Below, one piece after another: positions 15,314-24,555 of a stretch of DNA of 57,461 nt. This DNA comes from Candidatus Fusicatenibacter intestinigallinarum (GTDB lineage Bacteria; Bacillota; Clostridia; Lachnospirales; Lachnospiraceae): contig DWWU01000045.1 in the NCBI GenBank assembly GCA_019119555.1, forward strand, positions 1-57,461. The letters run 5' to 3'. A program made the position numbers and the translations under genes. The notes beneath the pieces were generated by a model. That model was not told the DNA's origin and did no database searches. It saw only the letters and a list, made by a program, of their open reading frames with translations. Each line of letters opens with the position of its first letter. The first letter of the stretch is position 1.

Positions 15314-16897
15314 TTATTCCATTCCAAGAATATCTTTCGTATCCTGGAAGATCTCGTTTGCCATATCGATATACTCTGTGCTTCCCTTGGATTCGCACTG
15401 TGATACGTACTCATCCCAGTCAGCTTCAATATCCATATCGCCGGAAATAAACTGCAGGCAGCTTGCGTTGACATAGTCAATCAGCGGCGTCTGAATCAGG
15501 TTCATTTCCTCTTTCTGCATCTCGTCAGCCATGATCGGCGGATCCAGTTCTCTCGGTTCTGTGTTTGCATAGATTCTTTCGTTCCAGTCTCTCTCTCCGT
15601 CTGTAAACTTGGAGAATCTCAGCCAATCGGAGCCGCCGTAAGCGAATACACCGCCGCCGAATCCGTAATCAACATTCAGCTGTTTCGTAGCATCCGGATT
15701 GATACCATTGTAATAGATATCGGAATTCAGAACAACATTACCTTCGTCATCCAGCTCATAGGTCTCGCCTTCCACGCCCAGCTCATCCAGCGCATTCTGG
15801 GAAATCATCAGACCATTTTCAAGTCTGGAGCTTTCCACCTGAAGATGTCCCTTCGGTCCGCCAGGATATACAACGAAATACAGCTCTGCGTTGGGATCCT
15901 GCATTCTGTTGGCAGAAATCATATCCGCAACGTTCTGATAGTTTGCACTCAGAACATATGTCTCGCCGCGGTAGAACTTCGCAGCGCCCTGCTCATTGTC
16001 CTGTGTAAAGGATTCCGGATCAAGCAGACCTTCCTCATACATTCTGTGCCACATTGTTACAAAATCCTTGTAGGAATCGCTGCTGTCAGCAAATGTAAAT
16101 TCGCTGTTGTCCCAGTCAAATGCGGTTCCGTTTCCAACGCCCCAGCCAGCGGTTACGCCGTACTGAACAGCAGAAATGCTGATCGCCGACTGTCCCTGGA
16201 ACTGATCCGACCATACATAGTCCGCGCCTGTGTACTCTTTTACCTTGATCAGCGCGTCAATGAAATCATCCCAGGTCCAGTTTTTTTCAAGCTCTGTCAC
16301 ATCTACTCCGGCAGCATCGAAAACGTCTTTCCGGATAACCATAGAGTATCCGCCGGCAGCGCTTTTCCACATACCGGGCAGCTTGTAATACTTACCATCG
16401 GACTGGTAAAGCTGCTTCAGGTCGTCTTCCATGCCCCACTCTTCCACTACCTTCATGTAGTTGGGCATATACTGTACCCAGTCGCTGATTGCCACAATCT
16501 GGCCGCTGTCAACATACGGCGTCTCGTCGTATGCCTTGCTGATGATGTACGGAGCGTCGCCTGCATTGATGGTCACCGACATCTTGTCGTCATAATCCAC
16601 ACGGGAAACCAGGCTGATGTCAAAGGTCACGTTGGTCTTCTCCTCAATCGCAGACCACAGTCTCCAGTCTTCTTTATACGGATAGTTTTCGTGATCTGAA
16701 TACAGAAGAGAGTAGGATACCGGTTCTTCGGAATAGAAGGTTGTGTCTTCCCCGAAGGTGTAGTCCAGTTCAGAGAGATCTTCCGGATCTTCGTATCCCG
16801 CTGCTGAAGAACCGCTTGTGGAACCGCCTCCTCCGCATGCGCCAAGTGATACAGCCATGACTGCTGCCATCGTCAGTGCAAAAATTTTTCTTTTCAT
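15314..16897 (-). CDS. Lipoprotein solute-binding protein of an oligosaccharide ABC importer
   Basis: This 527-residue protein has a signal peptide with lipobox LGAC (Cys21), a Gly/Ser linker, and a family 1 extracellular binding domain of the large LplA/YtcQ-like type used for complex oligosaccharides. Aromatic residues are abundant (WTWDDF, YYNGIN, GGSDWLRF), as expected for a sugar cleft. The best ligand guess from context is an aldouronic acid or decorated xylo-oligosaccharide. It follows both permease genes, with AAAAAAGGAGG before the ATG. No ATPase gene is present, so a shared MsmK-type ATPase elsewhere is likely. Confidence 0.9.
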   Translation of the reverse strand: MKRKIFALTMAAVMAVSLGACGGGGSTSGSSAAGYEDPEDLSELDYTFGEDTTFYSEEPVSYSLLYSDHENYPYKEDWRLWSAIEEKTNVTFDISLVSRVDYDDKMSVTINAGDAPYIISKAYDETPYVDSGQIVAISDWVQYMPNYMKVVEEWGMEDDLKQLYQSDGKYYKLPGMWKSAAGGYSMVIRKDVFDAAGVDVTELEKNWTWDDFIDALIKVKEYTGADYVWSDQFQGQSAISISAVQYGVTAGWGVGNGTAFDWDNSEFTFADSSDSYKDFVTMWHRMYEEGLLDPESFTQDNEQGAAKFYRGETYVLSANYQNVADMISANRMQDPNAELYFVVYPGGPKGHLQVESSRLENGLMISQNALDELGVEGETYELDDEGNVVLNSDIYYNGINPDATKQLNVDYGFGGGVFAYGGSDWLRFSKFTDGERDWNERIYANTEPRELDPPIMADEMQKEEMNLIQTPLIDYVNASCLQFISGDMDIEADWDEYVSQCESKGSTEYIDMANEIFQDTKDILGME

Positions 16898-17020
16898 AGT
16901 GTTCCTCCTTTTTTATTTATTAATACCACATACGCCAGGTATGTCATATTTCATATAACAGACATTTCGTTTGTCCGCACACAGGTGCACTGATCCGGCT
17001 GAACTGCGGCGTTCCGTCCG

Positions 17021-17893
17021 TCAGCCTTTTACGGCTCCCATTGTCATACCCTGTACGAAATACTTCTGTACGAACGGATATACACAGACGATCGGGAGTG
17101 TCGTCAGCACCATTGTCGCAGATTTCAGCGTACTCTGGACATTGGACGCCTCTGAGCTGGCTGTGGGATCCACCTGGTTCGCACCTTCCACCAGCGACCG
17201 CACATAAAGCGCAACCGGCATTTTGGAAGGAGTATCCAAATACATGAACGGTCCGAACCATTCGTTCCACATACCTACAATATAAAACAGGGTCATGGTT
17301 GCGATAATCGCTTTGGACAGCGGAAGGACGATCTTAAGAAAGATTCCGTAAGTTCCCATACCGTCAATGGACGCCGCCTCTTCCAGTTCCTCCGGAAGTC
17401 CCGCAAAAAAGGATTTCATCAGAAGGAAATTGAACGTGCTGATGGCGGGAGGAAGGATTACCGCCCACATACTGTCACGAAGTCCCAGCCACTGGGTTAC
17501 CAGAATATAGTTCGGGATGATGCCGCCCGCAAAATACATTGTGAATACAACGAACGGAATCAGAACCTTGTTCAGGCGAAGCTGCGGCTTGGAAAGCGGA
17601 TACGCAAGCAAAGCAGTGAGCGCAACAGACAACGCCGTTCTAACCACAGAGTATACAATGGTATTCCAGTAATATCTGAAGAAATCTCCGTTTCTGAGGA
17701 CGTACTCATACGTTGCCGTTGTAAAACCGATGGGGTAAAACGTCACCTCACCTGCTGATACGGCAGCCTCGTTGGAGAAGGACTGCGCTACCAGATAAAC
17801 GATCGGATACAGCGTAATGAAAATTACAAACACCATGATGATCGTATTGATAACCTGAAAAATACGGTATCCTTTTGTCTTGTACTGTAACAC
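17021..17893 (-). CDS. ABC sugar importer permease, LplC/MalG type
   Basis: This 290-residue inner-membrane protein has six predicted transmembrane segments; the first spans about residues 15-37. The cytoplasmic EAA loop reads EELEEAASIDGMGTYGIFLKIVLP (about 180-203), which docks the ATPase. It follows the partner permease by 15 bp. GTG at 17893 is the start, with GGAAGGAGGAAAAGAA before it. It pairs with the LplB-type permease and the lipoprotein to import oligosaccharides. Confidence 0.92.
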   Translation of the reverse strand: MLQYKTKGYRIFQVINTIIMVFVIFITLYPIVYLVAQSFSNEAAVSAGEVTFYPIGFTTATYEYVLRNGDFFRYYWNTIVYSVVRTALSVALTALLAYPLSKPQLRLNKVLIPFVVFTMYFAGGIIPNYILVTQWLGLRDSMWAVILPPAISTFNFLLMKSFFAGLPEELEEAASIDGMGTYGIFLKIVLPLSKAIIATMTLFYIVGMWNEWFGPFMYLDTPSKMPVALYVRSLVEGANQVDPTASSEASNVQSTLKSATMVLTTLPIVCVYPFVQKYFVQGMTMGAVKG

Positions 17894-17908
17894 TTCTTTT
17901 CCTCCTTC

Positions 17909-18850
17909 CTACCACAGTGACGTTTCCGTAAGTTTCTTTGACAGAGTATTGGCGCTCGTGACAAGAATCAGACCGATAATACCCTCAAACAGGCCGACAG
18001 CCGTTGCGTAACTGAAGTTTCCTCCGGTAATACCCATCCGGTAAACCAACGTACCGATAATGTCCGCTCTCTCCTGTGTAAATCCATTGTACAGCAACAG
18101 GATTTTCTGCATGTTTCCGGAAGTCATGATACCTCCGATGTCGAGAATCAGCAGAGTCATAACCGTAGGCATAATGCCGGGGATCGTTACATGGATCGTC
18201 TGCTGGAAACGGTTCGCCCCGTCAATGGACGCCGCCTCATACAATTCCGTATTAATTCCTGTCATAGCCGTCAGATAGAGGATTGTGCCCCATCCCAGCG
18301 CCTGCCAGATTCCGGATACGACATACACCGTATCAAACCACGCAGGCTCAGTGATAAAGGAAACCTTGTCCAGTCCCAGAGACGACAGCAACGTGTTGAT
18401 CGGTCCGCTCAAAGACGTCAGTTCTTTTACCATACCACATAATACGACCAGAGATACGAAATGAGGCAGATAGGAAATGGTCTGAACAGTCTTTTTCCAC
18501 TTAAGATTCCGGATCTCATTAATCAGGATTGCAAAAATCAACGTTGCAGGGAATCGCACAAGCAGATATTCAATACTCAGACGCAGCGTATTCCAGAATG
18601 CATTCCAGAAGGATTTATCCGTAATAAACTGCTCGAAGTAACGGAATCCAACCCAGTATTCACCGAAGATATTCGGACCTCCTCTGTATCTTCGGAATGC
18701 GATGATGTTTCCAAGCATCGGAATATACTTGAAAATGATATACCAGAGAATCGGAATAACCGCAAAAGAATACAGTTTCCAGTTCTTCCTGATGTGTCTT
18801 CCAAGAGACTCCTGATGCATAAGCTTTTGCTTTTTCTGTTTCTTAGCCAT
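17909..18850 (-). CDS. ABC sugar importer permease, LplB/MalF type
   Basis: This 313-residue inner-membrane protein has a basic N terminus (MAKKQKKQKL), six transmembrane segments and the EAA motif LYEAASIDGANRFQQTIHVTIP (about 203-224). It is the first of the two channel subunits. It starts 29 bp after the GH67 remnant, with a weak site (GTGGTG), so it is probably read through from upstream. Confidence 0.92.
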   Translation of the reverse strand: MAKKQKKQKLMHQESLGRHIRKNWKLYSFAVIPILWYIIFKYIPMLGNIIAFRRYRGGPNIFGEYWVGFRYFEQFITDKSFWNAFWNTLRLSIEYLLVRFPATLIFAILINEIRNLKWKKTVQTISYLPHFVSLVVLCGMVKELTSLSGPINTLLSSLGLDKVSFITEPAWFDTVYVVSGIWQALGWGTILYLTAMTGINTELYEAASIDGANRFQQTIHVTIPGIMPTVMTLLILDIGGIMTSGNMQKILLLYNGFTQERADIIGTLVYRMGITGGNFSYATAVGLFEGIIGLILVTSANTLSKKLTETSLW

Positions 18851-18879
18851 TTTTTCACCACTTTCTTTGTTATATTTGG

Positions 18880-20774
18880 TTAATATATCATTCGGTGCTT
18901 CTCATCCTCCACAAAGGATTTCCTCCAAAAGTAAGAATTAATCTGGTCTCGCCATTCTCTGGAATGCGCCTTCTGATGTTCAAGTCTTGCAAGCACTCTC
19001 TGATATATTTTTTCCGGAAGGAACTCTCTCACAGATTCCCATTCCGCAACCATCTTTTCCACATCCTCAGCACCTTCAAAATGCGAATCGTAAATGTGCT
19101 GGATCAGGGTTTTTCCGGATTTCAGCCGGTAACTGTAGGGCACATGGTGGAAGAACAACAGAAGCTCTTCCGGACACGTCTCAATCTTCTCATACATGGA
19201 AGCGTTCGGCTCATGGTACTGCTGCGCGTATCCGGTTCCCTGGGAACTGCGGTCCACACCAATTCCCATATGATCAGCGCGATGATAGGTACCCCACCGA
19301 TCGTACTCATATCCATCCACATTTGGTCCGTAATGATTTGCCGGATTAACCATCCAGCCGATTCCCAGCGGCGACGTGTACTTTTCGTAAGCCGGCCAGG
19401 ACATCATCAGAATCCTGCTCACTGCCTGCAGCACTTCCGGACGGTTTCCGAATGTACACCGGATCCATTCTTCCGCAATTTTTTCTGAACTGAGGTCGGT
19501 ATCAAAGGCCAGCCTTCCGAACCCATACAGATTGGCTGCCGCCAGATCATGTCCTGTCCAGTTTTCATCGCTGCCGGTGTTGGCTACTGCGGCCATTCCG
19601 CATCTGGTCTGTCCGTAAGTCCGTCCGCTGACGAGATCGGCAACTGTGTCCTTTTCTTTCTCACAGTATGTATGGAAGCCGAGCACCTCTTTGAACATCG
19701 GAATCAGATAACAGACGTGTCTCTGTTGTCCGGTATACTCCTGCGCGATCTGAACCTCCAGGATCTGGTTGGTCTTTTTCAGTCCGCCCAAAAGAGGAGA
19801 AACCGGCTCTCTGACCTGGAAATCCATCGGCCCGTTCTTGATCTGCAATACAACATTCTCCCGGAACTGACCGTCCAGCGGCATAAAATTGTCGTATCCG
19901 GATCTCGCCCGGTCGGTCTTCCGATCCCGCCAGTCCAGTTGTAGACAAAGCATCGCCAGATGATCGTTCCGTTGTAGGGAGCCGCCGCGTCCGCCAGCAT
20001 ATTCGCTCCGTCCGCATGCGTTCTTCCGTAAGTAAACGGCCCGGGGCGTCCCTCAGAATCAGCTTTTACCAGAAATCCTCCGAAATTCGGAATACCGGTA
20101 AATACATCCGCCATCTGCCGGGACCACCATTCCCGGACGTTTTCGTCCAGCGGATCCGCGCTGTTCAGTCCGCCGATCTCCATTGGCGCCGCAAAGTTCA
20201 GACTCAGGTAAAGAGAGATCCCGTAATCGGCAAAAATCTCCGCCATCTCCTGAAGTTTCCTGCGGTAAGTTTCTGTGATCAGCTTCGTCGCGTTTCCTTT
20301 TACATTTACGTTGTTGATGACAGAAGCATTGATCCCCACAGAAGCCGCCAGACGGGCGTATGCCCTTGTGCGATCATTGACCAGTACCTTCTGGTTCTGA
20401 AAGAAAAAGGAATCTCCGGAATATCCCCGTTCGATTGAACCGTCCATATTGTCCCAGTGATTCAGGATCCGAATGGGATTCTGCGGAACCTCCGTGAGAT
20501 CGGTACCGCTGATCTTCTTTCCTGTCTGGAGCATACGGATCAAGGCAAAACTTCCGTACAGAAGCCCTCTGTCGCCGACGGATTCAATGGTCACCGTTCC
20601 GTCTTGTTCGAAGATATGATAACCTTCCACCCCTACGGATGCTTCCCGGTTCAGTTCGTCCACCGCCGTCCTGGTTATCCGCCCCTGGCTGTTGACGCCG
20701 ACAGAAGAAAAATACGCTTTTTCTGAGATTTCCGGCATCCGCCGGTAATTCAGCCACGCATTTTCAAAACTCAT
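18880..20774 (-). pseudogene. GH67 alpha-glucuronidase, frameshifted
   Basis: Two frames together make one GH67 enzyme, which removes (methyl)glucuronic acid from the non-reducing end of xylo-oligosaccharides. The first frame (from ATG 20774) covers the N-terminal domain and the barrel, including the acid-site stretch [10 protein letters not shown], up to RCFVYN. The second resumes with [21 protein letters not shown] and the full C terminus, ending at 18880. The break is at about 19935-19945. The family reads VYNCLQDWRD (from memory), so the DNA lacks 7 nt (Cys-Leu-Gln codons reduced to two bases), next to the catalytic Asp. All other conserved parts are intact, so the lesion looks recent, or is an assembly error. 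Confidence 0.8.
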
Positions 20775-20870
20775 TGCTGCCCCTTTCCACACCGGAACAC
20801 TGTTGTGCATTTTTTCGTTTTCATTTCATTTTTGTCAGGATAGTTTTCATAATTCATCCGGATTTTCAGC

Positions 20871-20924
20871 GAAAAAATATGTCCGGAGGCTTCGTCAATT
20901 CTACCTGACAAAGCCTGCCGGACA
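20871..20924 (-). terminator. Terminator after GH2
   Basis: TGTCCGG (20880-20886) pairs with CCGGACA (20918-20924), with an inner AGGCTT...AAGCCT extension, and is followed on the minus strand by ATATTTTTTC. It separates GH2 from the GH67 remnant; 20775-20870 shows no clear promoter. Confidence 0.75.
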
Positions 20925-20970
20925 CATGTTTCTTTTGAAAATATGCTGTGTATTGTTTTACTTTTTTGTG

Positions 20971-23900
20971 CTATTTCACGAATCTGAACCAGTAGAAATC
21001 AAAATTACTGCCAGGAAGGAAGACAAAACTTACATTCTGACACTCTGGAACCCTTTCCAGTTCAAATTCCTGTACGCCTTCCTCTTCCTGATGGCAAAAT
21101 TCGACAATCTGAGTAATTTCTTCTTCCTCTGAGGTAAAACGGATCTGAATTGTATTCTTCTCCATGGGCGTATAGCCGCAGATCACAAGTTTCGACGCGC
21201 CTTCTTTGCCCATATTCATTCCCGTATATTCCAGCGTCACATTGTTGCCTATTCCGCAGACTCTGTCTCCCTCCAGACGGAAGCTGTCCCCGTAAAGGCT
21301 GTCGCTCTGTGCCGCATACAGTGTTTCATAAGTTTTCTCCTGACGGGTAAAAGAAAATCCTTTCAGATGAATCTTTGCGTGGAGTACAAAGCAGATGCTG
21401 GTGACGCCCTTCAGCCGTTTCTTCAGCCGGTACGTCTCTGGCTGATAGACATTCCACCGGGACGGCTTCTGGTAATGCAGATCGCCGATCAGTTCGCTGC
21501 CTTCCTCTCCCGGCATTCCTTCGTACACCTGAATTTCATAATCATTGCTGTCCAGCGCAAAAATCGGAAGTTCGATCTCATCAGAGCCAAAAGGGCCGAA
21601 ATCCAGTGAATGGAATCCTACCTGAGTTTCACCATCTCTCGAAGTGGCGACGCCATGCTCGTTTCCGTTGGTCGCGGTTCCTTTTACATAATCGTACAGA
21701 CCTCCGGCAATAAATCCATAAGGATCCAGATATGCTTTGCCGAAACCTGTAACGGAGAAATTCATTTCCGAGATGATACGGATTTCCCCGGTGCCGGATT
21801 TCGACATACAGCGCAGACGGAATTCTCCGTCGCTGACCGCTGTGATTTTCGCTTTTCTTCCGTCGCTCTCCACTGTTGCCAGGCTGGACGGAATTCCCGC
21901 GTCGTCCACGATACTCCATATCACCTGACAGTCTCCGGCATTTTCCGGGCAGATCACAGCCTCCGCCTCGGTCCATCCGTTTTCCGGGGAGAGCAGCGTC
22001 CCGCGGCTGGTCCGGATGCGCAGCGCGCGCACCGGAATATCATTCCGGTATTTTTCCGTCTCTGCCCGGGCTGTCTCCTGATCCGTTTTCCAGGGCATTT
22101 CGCCAATTCCGTCCTGCCGCGGGCACGCTTCCGCTTTCAGAGTAAAGACGGCCGGCTCCATTCCCACGGAAGTAATCTCCACGTGGATCTCACCGGCCTC
22201 GCTGCCGGCGGCTACAACTGCCAGCAGCTTTCCGCTGAACAGACGGCGGCTGACTGTCTTATATTCTTCCACATCCGTGCTGTCCCCGTTGTCCAGTCCT
22301 GCCAGATATCCGCTTCCGTCCACCCGGACAAACACGCGGCTGTCCGCATTTTCCACCGGATAGCCATTCTCATCTTCCATTCCGATCTCAATAAACGCCA
22401 GATCCCTTCCGTCCGCCTTCAGCACCGGCCGATCCACCTTCCATGTGATCTTCCGCGCTTCTCCGAAGGAATGTCTGGTCTCGCTGGCAATCTCATTCCC
22501 TTGCTCGTCATAGGCTTTCGCTGTAATCTCGCCGGGCTCATAGGGAAGCTGCCAGTGACCGGTGAGCTCCTTCTCACCGCCATGGGCATGATCGATCTCA
22601 AAGGTTCCCTGGCTGCGCCCGTTCATAAACAGCTCCACCATCGGAGCGTTGGAGCATACGCGCACATCAATCAGCTGCCCCTCGTTGAAATCCCAGTAAG
22701 GGAACAGATGTACCATGGGCTTTTTCCGGTAATCCGTCCACTCCGCCTGATAAATATAGTAGGAATCCTTCGAAAATCCTGCGGTATCAATCTGGCCGAA
22801 ATAAGAATTTCTGGTGTGATACGGGGTCGGTTCGCCGATATAGTCAAACCCTGTCCACAGAAACTGTCCGCAGGAAAATTCGTGATCCCGCTCAGCCACC
22901 ACACAGGCCTCGGAGGAACGGGCCCCCCAGCTGGTGGTCGAATTTCCCAGGGCAGAGCATTGGCTGTCCGCATCCGACAGCACCGACTGACTGTAGGGGA
23001 AACGGTAAATTCCGCGGCTCTGTACCGTGGAACCGGTCTCACTGCCGTAAATAACCCAGTCCGGATGCTCCCTGTGGTGTTCGTCATAATATTTCTCCGC
23101 ATAGTTGTATCCGGCTACCTTCACAAGATCCGCGCATTTCTGCGCATTCTCCCAGGGCATATAGTTGGATCCGATGGTAATCCGGGCGTTTTCTTCCGGA
23201 TCATGGATCCGCACTTCTTTCATCAACATCTTTGTCAGCTCCTGGCCCCGGTTGCTGACATGGGTATCGTAAATTTCATTTCCGATGCTCCACAGGATCA
23301 GACTGGGATGATTCCGGTCTCTGCGCACCCAGCTCGCCACATCCTTCCGGTACCATTCCGGGAAAAACCTTCCGTAATCATAAGGATTTTTCGGCCGTTC
23401 CCACATGTCGAAGGCCTCGGAAATCACAAGAAATCCCATGGAATCCGCCAGTTCCATCACATCCGGCGCAAACATATTATGGGTGAGGCGCAGCGCGTTG
23501 ACTCCCATCTGCTTCAGTATCTCCAGTTTTCTCTCCATCGCCCGGTGATTATAGGCAGCCCCCAGACAGCCCAGGTCATGGTGTTCGCAGACACCGTTCA
23601 GCTTCACCTTTCTTCCGTTCAGAAGAAATCCCTGATCCGGAAGAAATTTCTTTTCACAGAAGCCGATGGTATACCGTTCCGTCTGTACGCTGCTGCCGTC
23701 AACAAACAGCTCGGCCCTCAGATCATAGAGATGCGGATGCTCCACATCCCAGCGGGTGACACCTCTGACAACCGTTTTCCCCGTCAATGTCTGAACCTCC
23801 CTGGCAGCCGCCGCCCTGACAGTCAGCAGAGTCTGCTCCTCTCCATCCCCGGCCACCGCTTCGCCGGATAACCGGTCGGTCAGGGTACAGCGGATCTCTC

Positions 23901-24474
23901 CGTCCCGGCAGAAAATTCCTTCCATACGGATGTCCAGTTCCCAGGAATCGTTTTCCGCCGGCTTTACGACCGTATAGATTCCGTCCGACAGAAGATGCGT
24001 ACGGTTCACCACCTTCAGCCAGACGTCCCGGTAAATCCCGGCGCCGGAATACCAGCGGCTGTTCGGGCTCTGAAAATTCACGCTGACCATGATCTCATTT
24101 TCGCCGTCCTTCAGACGTCCCTCCAGAGGCACCTCGAAAGTGGAATAACCGTATTTCCATTCCATAACTTTCTCACCATTGACATAAACCGCGCTATCCA
24201 TGTAGACGCCCTCAAACCTGAGAAAAGCAATCTCTCCGTCCCCCGGATGGTACAGGAACTTCTTCCGGTACCATCCGGTTCCGTTTTCATACAGATCCGT
24301 TCCCTGGTAAATCAGCCAGTCGTGCGGCAGTCCCACAGAGACGAAAGCCTCCGGGCGCCGGCTGATTTCATCATAAGACGTAAACAACGGCTGCTTTGCA
24401 AACTGCCAGCCATCATTGAACAGATGCGTTCCCAATCCGTAATGTCCTGTCCTACGGTTTGTCTTATTTTCCAC
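20971..24474 (-). CDS. GH2 family glycoside hydrolase, multidomain
   Basis: This 1167-residue protein has an N-terminal jelly roll (about 15-180; TGWYRKKF, SGAGIYRDVW), an Ig-like domain and a TIM barrel (about 290-620). The acid/base is the Glu of SIGNEIYD and the nucleophile the Glu of IYGSETGS. Beyond it come a DUF4982-like/Ig-like segment, another beta domain, and a C-terminal part (from about 940) that resembles CBM6-type carbohydrate-binding repeats. The barrel type is beta-galactosidase/beta-glucuronidase-like; the specificity cannot be read from sequence. No signal peptide is visible. The start is GTG 24474 after AAAGGAGAAAG. Confidence 0.9.
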   Translation of the reverse strand: MENKTNRRTGHYGLGTHLFNDGWQFAKQPLFTSYDEISRRPEAFVSVGLPHDWLIYQGTDLYENGTGWYRKKFLYHPGDGEIAFLRFEGVYMDSAVYVNGEKVMEWKYGYSTFEVPLEGRLKDGENEIMVSVNFQSPNSRWYSGAGIYRDVWLKVVNRTHLLSDGIYTVVKPAENDSWELDIRMEGIFCRDGEIRCTLTDRLSGEAVAGDGEEQTLLTVRAAAAREVQTLTGKTVVRGVTRWDVEHPHLYDLRAELFVDGSSVQTERYTIGFCEKKFLPDQGFLLNGRKVKLNGVCEHHDLGCLGAAYNHRAMERKLEILKQMGVNALRLTHNMFAPDVMELADSMGFLVISEAFDMWERPKNPYDYGRFFPEWYRKDVASWVRRDRNHPSLILWSIGNEIYDTHVSNRGQELTKMLMKEVRIHDPEENARITIGSNYMPWENAQKCADLVKVAGYNYAEKYYDEHHREHPDWVIYGSETGSTVQSRGIYRFPYSQSVLSDADSQCSALGNSTTSWGARSSEACVVAERDHEFSCGQFLWTGFDYIGEPTPYHTRNSYFGQIDTAGFSKDSYYIYQAEWTDYRKKPMVHLFPYWDFNEGQLIDVRVCSNAPMVELFMNGRSQGTFEIDHAHGGEKELTGHWQLPYEPGEITAKAYDEQGNEIASETRHSFGEARKITWKVDRPVLKADGRDLAFIEIGMEDENGYPVENADSRVFVRVDGSGYLAGLDNGDSTDVEEYKTVSRRLFSGKLLAVVAAGSEAGEIHVEITSVGMEPAVFTLKAEACPRQDGIGEMPWKTDQETARAETEKYRNDIPVRALRIRTSRGTLLSPENGWTEAEAVICPENAGDCQVIWSIVDDAGIPSSLATVESDGRKAKITAVSDGEFRLRCMSKSGTGEIRIISEMNFSVTGFGKAYLDPYGFIAGGLYDYVKGTATNGNEHGVATSRDGETQVGFHSLDFGPFGSDEIELPIFALDSNDYEIQVYEGMPGEEGSELIGDLHYQKPSRWNVYQPETYRLKKRLKGVTSICFVLHAKIHLKGFSFTRQEKTYETLYAAQSDSLYGDSFRLEGDRVCGIGNNVTLEYTGMNMGKEGASKLVICGYTPMEKNTIQIRFTSEEEEITQIVEFCHQEEEGVQEFELERVPECQNVSFVFLPGSNFDFYWFRFVK

Positions 24475-24514
24475 GATACTTTCTCCTTTTTATGCCACAG
24501 AAATATGTCTTTGA

Positions 24515-24542
24515 GTAACCGTTCAGCCCGCCGAACTGTTAC
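24515..24542. repeat. Palindromic repeat core
   Basis: GTAACCGTTCAGC-CC-GCCGAACTGTTAC, nearly perfect, in the 81-bp gap between the esterase stop (13 bp away) and the GH2 start. Confidence 0.85.
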
Positions 24543-24555
24543 ATCTTTGATTCTG

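Noticed and set aside
21610..23871. Long open frame antisense to GH2 (about 750 codons)
   Set aside because: No ribosome site and no recognisable domain; GH2 on the other strand is conserved throughout. It is a codon-bias shadow. The same applies to long frames opposite xylB (39740-41308), the histidine kinase (35530-36819) and spoIIIAE (47107-48579).
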